NCBI RefSeq assembly: GCF_003347595.2
Contig: NZ_QCZK02000040.1
Location: 34,822-98,821, forward strand
Length of the DNA: 64,000 nucleotides
Reading direction: 5' to 3'
Origin: Botryobacter ruber
GTDB taxonomy: Bacteria > Bacteroidota > Bacteroidia > Cytophagales > Hymenobacteraceae
In this document: one piece after another, positions 28,062 to 36,700 of the stretch
How the letters are laid out: every line of letters starts with the position of its first letter
Position numbering within the stretch: position 1 is the stretch's first letter
The notes under the pieces: generated by a model
The model's database searches: none
What the model saw: only the letters and a program-made list of their open reading frames with translations
What the model was told of the DNA's origin: nothing
Translations under genes and position numbers: made by a program

Positions 28062-28271
28062 ATGTACCCCGGTACAGTTTTCCTCTTCCTGGGCGACCTG
28101 GGGGGAGGTGAGATGCTTGTTATTATTACGGCAGTGCTCTTATTGTTTGGAGCAGATCGTATTCCCGGCATTGCCCGCAGCCTTGGCCGTGGCATCCGTG
28201 AGTTTAAAGACGCGACAAACGAAATCAAAAACGAATTAGATAGACACATCGACGACGTCAACAAACAATAG
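28062..28271 (+). CDS. Twin-arginine translocase TatA/E subunit (paralogue 2)
   Basis: 69 residues with the same plan as the upstream gene: MLVIITAVLLLFG helix, hinge [21 protein letters not shown], and polar tail. The [12 protein letters not shown] block is shared word for word, so this is a tandem duplicate. The helix start FLGDLGGGE carries Asp and Glu where paralogue 1 has GGLGGTE, so one copy may play a TatB/E-like role. It ends 4 bases before gatA. Confidence 0.9.
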   Translation: MYPGTVFLFLGDLGGGEMLVIITAVLLLFGADRIPGIARSLGRGIREFKDATNEIKNELDRHIDDVNKQ

Positions 28272-28275
28272 CAGT

Positions 28276-29712
28276 TTGAGAAAGTATAGTTCGCTACACG
28301 AGATCCGCAAGGATATGGCCAATGGCCAGGTTACATGCCGCCAGCTGGTTGGCTATTACCTGAAGAACATAAAAGAAAAAGCTGAGTTAAATGCTTTTCT
28401 GGAAGTTTTTGAGGAATCGGCTTATGCACAGGCTGATGCCGTTGATAAAAAAATTGCCCACGGCACCGCCGGCAAACTGGCCGGTATGGTGGTGGGCATA
28501 AAAGATGTGCTGGCTTACGAGGGCCACACGCTGCAGGCTTCCAGCAAGATACTTGATGGCTTTAAGTCGTTGTATACGGCTACGGCTGTTAAGCGCCTCC
28601 TTGCCGAAGATGCCATTATCATCGGGCGCCAGAACTGCGATGAATTTGCCATGGGCGGCTCTAACGAGAACTCTGCTTTCGGCCCCGCGCTTAATGCCGA
28701 CGACACAGCACGTGTACCGGGCGGCTCTTCGGGCGGCTCGGCCGTAGCAGTACAGGCCGACCTGTGCTACGCCTCCCTCGGCAGCGATACCGGCGGCTCG
28801 GTACGTCAGCCTGCTTCTTTCTGCGGCATTGTCGGCTTAAAGCCTACCTACTCCCGCATTTCCCGCTACGGCCTTATTGCCTACGCCTCTTCCTTCGACC
28901 AGATTGGCCTGATTACCCGAAATGTAGAAGACGCGGCGCTGTTGCTGGAGGTAATTGCCGGCCCGGATGATTTTGACAGCACCGTCAGCCACCGCGAAGT
29001 GCCTGCTTACAGCAAACAGCTTAAATCAGACAAAAAGTATAAGATTGGCTACATCCGCGACTGCTTTGAGCGCGAAGGCCTGGATGAAGAGGTAAAAGAC
29101 TGTATCCTGGGCGTGAAAAATATGCTCAAGGACGATGGCCATACCGTAGAAGCCGTGGAGTTCCCTTACCTGGACTACATTGTGCCAACCTACTACATCC
29201 TCACCACAGCAGAAGCGAGCTCGAACCTGGGCCGTTATGACGGTGTGAAGTATGGTTTCCGCAGCCCGAACGTGACCGACCTGTCGTCGCTTTACAAAAA
29301 AACGAGGTCAGAAGGCTTTGGCGAAGAGGTGCAGCGGCGCATCATGCTGGGTACGTTCGTGCTCAGCGCCGACTACTACGATGCGTATTATACCAAAGCG
29401 CAGCAGGTAAGAAGGCTGATAAAGGAAAAAACCGACGAACTGCTTCAGGCTTACGACTTCCTGATCCTGCCGACAGCTCCTACCACCGCTTTTAAAATAG
29501 GCGAAAACACAGAGAACCTGTTAGCCATGTACCTGGCTGATATCTTTACGGTGCAGGCCTCGCTTGCAGGTGTTCCGGCTATCTCCATACCGGTTGGCCG
29601 CGACGAAAAAGGTCTTTCCATCGGGCTGCAACTTATGGCCCGCTCATTTGACGAGTCACAATTACTGGCTTTCTCAAATACTATCATGGAAAAGATTACC
29701 GTTGAAGTATAA
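28276..29712 (+). CDS. gatA: Asp/Glu-tRNA amidotransferase subunit A (or closely related amidase)
   Basis: 478 residues. The amidase signature PGGSSGGSAVAV and GSDTGGSVRQPASF are present. The Ser-cisSer-Lys triad is K76 (VGIKDVL), S151 and S175, which matches the K79/S154/S178 spacing known from GatA. It releases ammonia from glutamine for tRNA-dependent Gln or Asn formation with GatB/C. The TTG start at 28276 is used; no nearer ATG keeps the N-terminal helix. It follows tatA paralogue 2 by 4 bases. Confidence 0.9.
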   Translation: MRKYSSLHEIRKDMANGQVTCRQLVGYYLKNIKEKAELNAFLEVFEESAYAQADAVDKKIAHGTAGKLAGMVVGIKDVLAYEGHTLQASSKILDGFKSLYTATAVKRLLAEDAIIIGRQNCDEFAMGGSNENSAFGPALNADDTARVPGGSSGGSAVAVQADLCYASLGSDTGGSVRQPASFCGIVGLKPTYSRISRYGLIAYASSFDQIGLITRNVEDAALLLEVIAGPDDFDSTVSHREVPAYSKQLKSDKKYKIGYIRDCFEREGLDEEVKDCILGVKNMLKDDGHTVEAVEFPYLDYIVPTYYILTTAEASSNLGRYDGVKYGFRSPNVTDLSSLYKKTRSEGFGEEVQRRIMLGTFVLSADYYDAYYTKAQQVRRLIKEKTDELLQAYDFLILPTAPTTAFKIGENTENLLAMYLADIFTVQASLAGVPAISIPVGRDEKGLSIGLQLMARSFDESQLLAFSNTIMEKITVEV

Positions 29713-29721
29713 AACAGTAAA

Positions 29722-31197
29722 ATGACCTGTACCAAACTCTTTACAATACTTTTAATCGTAGTTAGCAGCGTAAGTACGGCAAGTGCCGGCGCCGCTAACT
29801 ACGATTTCAGCTTTGAAAGACCGCTGGCGGAAGACACGCTGAAGCCTCAGCAGGACACAACGCTGCTCGTGGAATACATTCCCGTAGAACCCAACGATGT
29901 GATCGCGGACAGGCTGAGCTGCATCGAATCGGAAATACCGCTTACCTTCAACCCGTTTGTCAGGAGTTTTATCGATTACTTTACAATCCGTAACAGGAAG
30001 TATACACGCAAAATGATTTCGCGTCAGACGCTTTACTTCCCGTTGTTTGAAGAATACCTCAAAAAGCACAACATGCCGCAGGAGCTCAAGTACCTCTCTA
30101 TTGTAGAGTCAGGACTTTATCCGAAGGCAGCTTCGCACGCCGGTGCAGTAGGGCTGTGGCAGTTTATTAAAGTTACCGGCAAAGAATACGGCCTGGAGCA
30201 GAACGAGTACATCGACGAACGCATGGACCCGGAAAAGGCAACCGAAGCTGCCTGCCGTTTCCTGAAACGACTCTATAACAGGTACGACGACTGGGAACTG
30301 GCCATGGCGGCTTACAACTGCGGCCCGGGCAACGTGAATAAAGCCATCCGACGTGCCGGCGGCGGCAAAAAGACTTTCTGGGAGATTTTCAAGTACCTGC
30401 CCACCGAAACCCGCAGCTACGTTCCGTCCATGACGGCTGTGATCTATGCTATGAACTATGCGCCCGAGCATAATCTTTTCTCCGACTCTATCCTGTATGC
30501 CCCTGCTGTAGACTACCTGCAGCTGGACCAGCCCATCGACCTGGAAAAGCTTGCTGCAGAGCTGCACACCGATACGGAAACCCTGATGGGGCTGAACACA
30601 GAGCTAAAGCAAACAGTTCTTCCGGAAAGCCTCAAAAACTACAGGCTGCGTGTTCCTGCACAAAGTACTGCACTGCTGGCCACAGATCGTGCCTGCATAT
30701 TACTGGCAGCGGCCCCAACACCCAAAGTACCCGTTCCTGCTCCCGATGCTCCGGACAATACTCCTGCCCTGCTGGCTTCCGCAAAACAAGACAGCATTGT
30801 GCCCACCACCTACATCGTGCAACGCGGCGACAACCTGATCCAGATTGCCCAGAAGCACCAGGTAACGGTGGCGCAACTGAAAGAGTGGAACCAACTGGAA
30901 AGCACCAGGCTTCAGATTAACCAGCAACTCACCGTGCTGCAGCCTGTAGCCACGGAAGAACCGGCATTACTGGCTTCAGCAGCGCCTGTGGAGGCAACTG
31001 CAGCAAAGCCTGTTTCCGCAAGAACTACTACCACAGCAAAGCTTCAGAAAGTACGGCAGGTACACCATGTACAGGAAGGCGACACCCTCTGGAGCATCTC
31101 GCAACGCTACGACGGCATCACCGTGGAGCAAATCAAGAAACGCAACAACCTGAAATCCAGTGCTATCAAACCCGGCCAGAAGCTTATCATCATTTAG
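29722..31197 (+). CDS. mltD: Membrane-bound lytic transglycosylase with two LysM domains (MltD-like)
   Basis: 491 residues. Signal peptide (VSTASAGAAN), then an SLT domain with catalytic Glu129 in LKYLSIVESGLYPKA and the family block GAVGLWQFIK. The helical core includes MAAYNCGPGNVNKAI. Two LysM modules (TYIVQRGDNLIQIAQKHQ at about 365-408 and HHVQEGDTLWSISQRY at about 446-491) bind glycan. It cleaves peptidoglycan to anhydromuropeptides at the outer-membrane side. Begins 9 bases after gatA. Confidence 0.92.
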   Translation: MTCTKLFTILLIVVSSVSTASAGAANYDFSFERPLAEDTLKPQQDTTLLVEYIPVEPNDVIADRLSCIESEIPLTFNPFVRSFIDYFTIRNRKYTRKMISRQTLYFPLFEEYLKKHNMPQELKYLSIVESGLYPKAASHAGAVGLWQFIKVTGKEYGLEQNEYIDERMDPEKATEAACRFLKRLYNRYDDWELAMAAYNCGPGNVNKAIRRAGGGKKTFWEIFKYLPTETRSYVPSMTAVIYAMNYAPEHNLFSDSILYAPAVDYLQLDQPIDLEKLAAELHTDTETLMGLNTELKQTVLPESLKNYRLRVPAQSTALLATDRACILLAAAPTPKVPVPAPDAPDNTPALLASAKQDSIVPTTYIVQRGDNLIQIAQKHQVTVAQLKEWNQLESTRLQINQQLTVLQPVATEEPALLASAAPVEATAAKPVSARTTTTAKLQKVRQVHHVQEGDTLWSISQRYDGITVEQIKKRNNLKSSAIKPGQKLIII

Positions 31198-31229
31198 GTT
31201 GGTTATTCGTTGTTGGTTATTGGGGAGGA

Positions 31230-31548
31230 GATTTTGAGTTTGGGAGTTTGGGAGTTTAGGAGGTAGAGAGGTAGAAAGGTAGAAAGGTAGAAAGGTAGAA
31301 AGGTAGAAAGGTAGAAAGGTAGAGAGGTAGAGAGGTAGAAATTTTGGAATTTTGTAGGGGTTGAAGATTTTCAACCCTGTGACAGAAAGGTAGAAAGGTT
31401 GGGGGGTGTAGAGACGCGGTGCCCGCGTCTCCTGCACGAACCACAGGCAAATCCAATCAAATCCTGCTATTCCTTAAATCTTCTAAATCCTGTTCAGACA
31501 AAAATCCTGCTAATCCAAAAATCTGCTTAATCCCGGTTCAGACAAAAA
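31230..31548 (-). repeat. Composite repeat family B, copy 3 (inverted)
   Basis: Read on the minus strand this has the same module order as copies 1 and 2: GTCTGAAC/CAGGATT AT-rich repeats (about 31450-31548), perfect 9-bp GC palindrome GAGACGCGG-tgc-CCGCGTCTC (about 31413-31433), hairpin GGGTTGAA/TTCAACCC (about 31358-31377), then the tail. The tail has ten tandem 8-mers of GGTAGARA at 31262-31341 plus GGGAGTTT-type units. It follows the mltD stop by about 35 bases. The segment 31198-31601 has no gene. Confidence 0.85.
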
Positions 31549-31550
31549 AA

Positions 31551-31587
31551 TTCTGCTGCACCAGCCTCCACAGCCACTGCTCCTGCT
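31551..31587 (-). repeat. Family A intergenic repeat
   Basis: Plus strand TTCTGCTGCACCAGCCTCCA followed by CAGCCACTGCTCCTGCT. It sits at the AT-rich end of composite copy 3, 14 bases before the M28 peptidase stop. Confidence 0.7.
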
Positions 31588-31601
31588 AATACGGTAAAAG
31601 G

Positions 31602-32879
31602 CTACTCCTGCAGCGCTGCTGCAAAGCGGGTTATCAGCTTAAATACTTCGGGGAAGCGGGTAAGGGGAAGTTGTTCCGGCCTGTCGTGGGTGTTGTGGTA
31701 GGCAGTGGTGCCGCCCAGCGTGTAAAAGAAAAAAGCTGGCACGCCGCGCTCCGAAAAAGGATAATGGTCGGAATTGGCCGCTTTGCCCCTGCTCCTGATG
31801 CGGGGCAGGTAAGCGGCATCTTTATTTAACCCGCTTAACAAGTTAAACTCGTTGGTGTGTACGCTGCCATTTACCACCATCATGCCCTCGTCGCCGGTGC
31901 CCAGCAGGTCCAGGTTTACCAGGAACCGAATCTGGCGAAGCGGAAACAACGGGTGCTGTACGTAATAGGTGGAACCCACCAGGCCTGCTTCTTCGGCAGC
32001 AAAGGCAATAAAAGCGATGCTATAGGCGGGCCTGTTCTCCTGCTTGCTGTAATGGGCCGCCAGTTCGAGCAGCATGGCCGTGCCGCTGGCGTTATCGTTC
32101 GCTCCCGGAAAATAAACATCTCTTCCCTGCCCGCCCAGGTGGTCGTAATGGGCCGTAAAAACGAGAAAGGAGTCCGGCTGCAGGCTTCCTTTCACAAAGG
32201 CTACTACATTCTGCGTTTCGTAGGCCGGCACCAGTTCGGCTTCTATTTCATATTTTACCCGCTTTACCTTTTCAGGCCATGCAGCTGCCAACACATCAAA
32301 CACAGGCAACCCGATCTGCTGGCGCGCTACGGAAGCGACCAATGTTTTAGGATGCAGCACGACATGTAGCGCTGCCTGCCGGAGTTGTTGCTGGTAAGGA
32401 GCGGGAAGTGCGGCTAAGGACGGCCAGTCTTTGGCGCGGTACACGAGCGCCCGCTTCCGGAGGTCTTTCGAAAAGAATTGTTGCGCTGCGGCGGCGTCTG
32501 TAAAAATGAGCGTATCGAGCGCTACTACCTTCGCTTTGCCCTCTCCCGAACCCGAGGCGGGTTGTGCGATAAAATCTGTTCCGGGCGTTAACTGGTGCTT
32601 GCCTGCGCACAGCTCAGGGGTTTCCGTAATGCGGTTTACCTGCAACGTAAAAGGCTGAAAATAGCTGTTGCCAAACGATTTTAATCCCACAGCTTCGAAC
32701 CTGGACCGGATATAACGGGCTGCTTTGGTATCGCCTTCGTACAGGTAGCCTCGCCCGTGCATAGCGGGAGCCGTGAGGGTATCAATAGTTTGCTGCACCC
32801 GGTTCATATCCTGTGCCTTGCCGCTTATAAAAGCCAAACAAAGCAGGAGCAAAAGTATCGGGGCAACAGAATGCTTCAT
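31602..32879 (-). CDS. M28-family zinc aminopeptidase, secreted
   Basis: 425 residues. Signal peptide (LAFISGKAQDM), an inserted PA-like segment, then M28 zinc motifs: AHYDHLGGQG (His, Asp), GANDNASGTAMLLELA (Asp), FAAEEAGLVGS (Glu), VNLDLLGTG (Asp) and HNTHDRPE (His). Predicted to release N-terminal amino acids in the periplasm or outside the cell. It is the last gene of the minus-strand run that starts with the malic enzyme. Confidence 0.88.
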   Translation of the reverse strand: MKHSVAPILLLLLCLAFISGKAQDMNRVQQTIDTLTAPAMHGRGYLYEGDTKAARYIRSRFEAVGLKSFGNSYFQPFTLQVNRITETPELCAGKHQLTPGTDFIAQPASGSGEGKAKVVALDTLIFTDAAAAQQFFSKDLRKRALVYRAKDWPSLAALPAPYQQQLRQAALHVVLHPKTLVASVARQQIGLPVFDVLAAAWPEKVKRVKYEIEAELVPAYETQNVVAFVKGSLQPDSFLVFTAHYDHLGGQGRDVYFPGANDNASGTAMLLELAAHYSKQENRPAYSIAFIAFAAEEAGLVGSTYYVQHPLFPLRQIRFLVNLDLLGTGDEGMMVVNGSVHTNEFNLLSGLNKDAAYLPRIRSRGKAANSDHYPFSERGVPAFFFYTLGGTTAYHNTHDRPEQLPLTRFPEVFKLITRFAAALQE

Positions 32880-32894
32880 CTTCTAGGCAGGCAG

Positions 32895-33269
32895 CTACAT
32901 GGCATATATCCACTTAAACATCACTATCCCGCAAAGGCAGCCAATGGTGTTGCTGAGCACATCCATAACATCGCCCTGCCGCCCGCTTATCAGGTAGTGC
33001 TGCATAAGTTCGATGGTAACTCCGAATACGAAACTGATCAGGAAGGAATAGCGGATGGCCGAGTGCTTCAGCTTCAGGCTGGTAAACTGCTTCTTAAGCC
33101 CTACAATCATCAGGAAGACGAGCACCGTAAACATTGCGGCGTGGGCAAAAGAATCGAAAGAGATGAGCTCCCAGATGGAAGTAGCCGGCATGGAGTGTGA
33201 TGGCAGCAGTGTCGTTGTCAGGATCACTGCTGCCCACATAATCGTAAATAGGTTGTATCGTAAAATCAA
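32895..33269 (-). CDS. VanZ-family membrane protein
   Basis: 124 residues with four hydrophobic segments. It fits the VanZ-like fold: SWELISFDSFAHAAMF-like start, FLISFVFGVTIELMQHYLISGRQGDVMDVLSNTIGCLCG, with the conserved E-x-x-Q and GR-x-x-D pattern. The TTG at 33269 gives a complete first membrane helix; the ATG at 33239 would shorten it. Function of such stand-alone VanZ proteins is unclear. It lies 22 bases after gcvH. Confidence 0.78.
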   Translation of the reverse strand: MILRYNLFTIMWAAVILTTTLLPSHSMPATSIWELISFDSFAHAAMFTVLVFLMIVGLKKQFTSLKLKHSAIRYSFLISFVFGVTIELMQHYLISGRQGDVMDVLSNTIGCLCGIVMFKWIYAM

Positions 33270-33291
33270 AACCTATTGAAATAACTGAATA

Positions 33292-33672
33292 CTACTGACC
33301 GATAAGTTCGCGGTAGGCGTCTGCCGTCAACAGTCCGTCCAGTTGACCTGCATCCTCAACAGATATTTTAACTATCCAGCCTTCGCCATAAGGGTCGTTG
33401 TTGATAAGCTCGGGGCTGCCATCCAGTTTTGGATTTACTTCCAGCACCGTGCCGCTCACAGGGCTGAACAGGTCGGAAACTGTTTTCACGGCTTCTACCG
33501 TGCCAAACACATCTTCCTGGCTCACCTGCTTGTCTACAGTGTCGATGTCAACATACACAATATCACCCAGTTCGCTTTGTGCAAAGTCAGTTATTCCAAC
33601 GTAGGCTATATCTCCCTCTACACGTACCCACTCGTGGTCTTTTGAATACTTTAAGTTTTCAGGTAGATTCAT
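33292..33672 (-). CDS. gcvH: Glycine cleavage system H protein
   Basis: 126 residues, full length. The lipoylated lysine is K63 in [14 protein letters not shown], with the flanking hybrid motif [15 protein letters not shown]. It shuttles the methylamine group between P, T and L proteins of glycine cleavage. P, T and L genes are not in the window. The gene lies between sprA and the VanZ gene on the same strand. Confidence 0.96.
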   Translation of the reverse strand: MNLPENLKYSKDHEWVRVEGDIAYVGITDFAQSELGDIVYVDIDTVDKQVSQEDVFGTVEAVKTVSDLFSPVSGTVLEVNPKLDGSPELINNDPYGEGWIVKISVEDAGQLDGLLTADAYRELIGQ

Positions 33673-33731
33673 GGTTTTCTTCTTTAGTTATGATGCTTCA
33701 AAAGTACAGACTTTTTTGCAATGCCAAAATT

Positions 33732-36700
33732 TTATTGCAGACTCACCCTTACTTGTACCCCACCTTCCGATACAGCATTACGGAACGAGGTTGATATTTT
33801 AGGGTCAGATACTGTGCGCAGCAAATAAAACTGCAGGTTGATGCGCTGGCTCAGCACATAGTCGATGGTAGGCCGCAGCTGCAGTTGCTTGGTACCGTTC
33901 GTAATCTGGTTCTGGCTTGTTTCCACGCCCTGGTCGTCGCGGGCAATAGCCCGTTGTACCGTCTGGTTGTCGCGTACCGAGAAGTCCAGCCGGGCGGTAA
34001 GCTCATTTTCCAGCGTTCTGCGCTCTCCGCCAATCCTGAACGGAATACGGAAGTTGGAGGTTGTGTAGCCGAAGCCAATTACATAGTCCTTTACATTCGA
34101 CTCCGTTACCTGGGCATTGGTCAGGTTCAGCGACAGGTTACGCTCCATCTTATACTCGATATTACCGGTGAAGTTGGTCTTGGTCCTGAAGTTAACTCCA
34201 ATCAGCGGCGCCATTCGCTCTATAACCGTTACCTGGCTTACAATGTAATACGGCACCAGCTGCCCCAGCTCATTCCGGCTGGTCGGGAACCCGTCTGGCT
34301 CCTGGTTATAATTAAGCGAGGTGGTAAAGCTGGTGATGTTGTAGGTAGAGCTGTAAGCATGTTTCAGCGCAACCTGGCTAAACCAACGCTGGAAAAATGG
34401 CAGCTGCGACAGCCCATTGTAGTTCACGTTCCAGTTCGGAATAGGCAAACGGTCGAATGGTTTGGTCGGCTCTGCCTCGTACCCGTTTACATCGCGGCCC
34501 TGGTAGGCGTAGTTAAAGGCATCCATCAGTACGGTCTGCGAGTTCGGGGTATAGCCACTAGCACCTGCCGCCGGATATGCCTCGGTCAGCTTTTGCTGTA
34601 TGGCATGCCTGTGCCGGATAAAGGCTTCGAATGCCTCCGATCTGCCGCTGCCATTCCCTTCGAAGAAGGTACCCAACGCTAAATAAGATGTACTGAAGGA
34701 GCCGTTGTTGATGGGGTTCTGACGCTGGTTAATGTCGCCGATGTCGCCAAAATCATCAAACTCTTTCCGGTAAAACACTTCTTCAATTTTAGAGAGATTC
34801 CGCCGTACATCTACCTGTATGTTAAAAGTCTTGAACGGTTCCAGGTTGGCCCGGGCTGTAAATGTTTCGGTGCGCATCGCGCTGAACGGCGTATTCAGGT
34901 ACTGGCTGCTGTCGGTGTACCAGCCGTTGCTGTACACCCTGTTGTAAAGCTCATCCAGGTCGTACTGCTGGCCCAGCACAAACGGCACACCCGGCGCCTC
35001 AAAGCCCTGGTCCAGGCCAAAGAACCTGGTGGAAGGCAGGTAGCCCGGTATCAGCGTACCCTCGTTCTGCTGGTAGCTGAAATTCAGGGAACGGGTCATC
35101 ATCAGGAAACTGGCCAGCGATTTGGCAAACTTCAGTTCCCGCTTCGGCTTCTGGTCGGTGGTATCTCCGGGAACAGGTTTTGGCGGTGGCGTCGGACGGC
35201 CTTGCGGTGCAGGTGTGTTGGCCTCTTTCAGGAATTTCACCTTATTATAAAGCTTCACCATGTCTACCCGGCCCTGTACGCTGATCTCGGTACTGTTCTC
35301 TGCGGTGTTTCCTAACCTGAAATTGGCCGCCTGGTTCAGGGCCGTAGAGCCCGCCGTCCAGGTGTAGGTGGTGGCATAGCGGGTTTCGGCTCCCAGCCAG
35401 TCGGTAAGCGGGAACTTGTCCAGTGGCAGCTTGTAGTTCAGGGCGATGGTCTGGTTGAAGTTCGTGTTACGGCCACCGCTCTTCAGGTTGTCCCAGATCA
35501 CTTCATTTTTGTACTGCAGCGAATCTATGTTTTTGTTGATGCGGTAATCGGGCTCATCTACCACCGAACGGTTTGTTGCCGTATAGTCCAGCGCCAGGTT
35601 TTTGCTGATATCCCACCGCATGTCATAAACCCGGTTAAAGAAGAAATACTTCTGGAAAGTTGGCTCTATGCCACGGGTCGTGATAAGGCCGCTACCCGGA
35701 TCGCGGCGCTGCAGGAATGTTTCGTTATAGCGCCTGTCCAGGTCGGCCCGGAAAGCAAACCGGCTTGGCAGCGGCGTAAAGTTCAGGTCCTTGATCAGGC
35801 GCAGGTACGGCGACTTCAGCGACTCGGTTTTTGCAAAAGGTTCAAAGGCTTTTGGTGTGGTCGTGTAATTATAGGCCACGGCACCGTTGTAGGTCTTGGT
35901 ATAATCACGGTCTGTCTCGATGTTGGTAAACAGCCGCTCGGCATAGGAATACGAAAGCGCAAAGTTCTCTATGTCGTAGGGTTTAACTTTATCATCTGGG
36001 TCTGTCCTTTCTTTCCGGACGTTTAACAGGCTGATGCTCTTGCGGGTCTCCTGCGTCGTCACCTCTTTCCGGTATTCCCGTCGTTCATCAGCATTATCGA
36101 ACCTGTCCAGCGATTGTTCCAGCGGCACGTCTTTATCGAGCGGGTCGAACTGCGGCTCACTGTTCAGGGTGCCGTACTGCACCGACAGCGGCACCTTAAT
36201 ACCGAGCTTCTCGGGCAGGAATTTGTCGGCAACTATGTTGGCGCTTACGTCAAAAACAGCCGTATTCTCGCGGGCACGCTGGGCAATCTTCTGCTGCAGC
36301 GCACCAAAACCAACCGTCGTGTAGCTACCCGTGGCGGTGAGGTTGGCAAAGTCGGCCAGTTTGGTATTGAGGCGTGCGTTGGCGGCCCAGCCTGTCTGGT
36401 TCCGGAAGTCGGTTACGCGCAGCTCATCAAACCACACGCACACAGAATGCGACCTGCCGTCGTCGTTTGTTTTTTTAGGGTTGCGAATACCAATCATCAC
36501 ACTCTGCACCTCGCTGAAATCGGGGTTACCCACTACCCGTATGATTTTGCCATTGGGAAGTACCACCTCGTAAGGCTGCCTTAGATTAAAGCCGCTAATC
36601 TTGTTGCGGGCTACTTTGGCATTGATCAAATCTTCGATGGCGATATCGATCTGGTTTTGTGCCGGCCAGATGGCATCGGGTGAGGTACTGCCCTGGCTGG

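Noticed and set aside
31262..31341. Tandem array considered as CRISPR
   Set aside because: Units are 8 bases with no unique spacers; it is a simple tandem repeat, part of composite copy 3.
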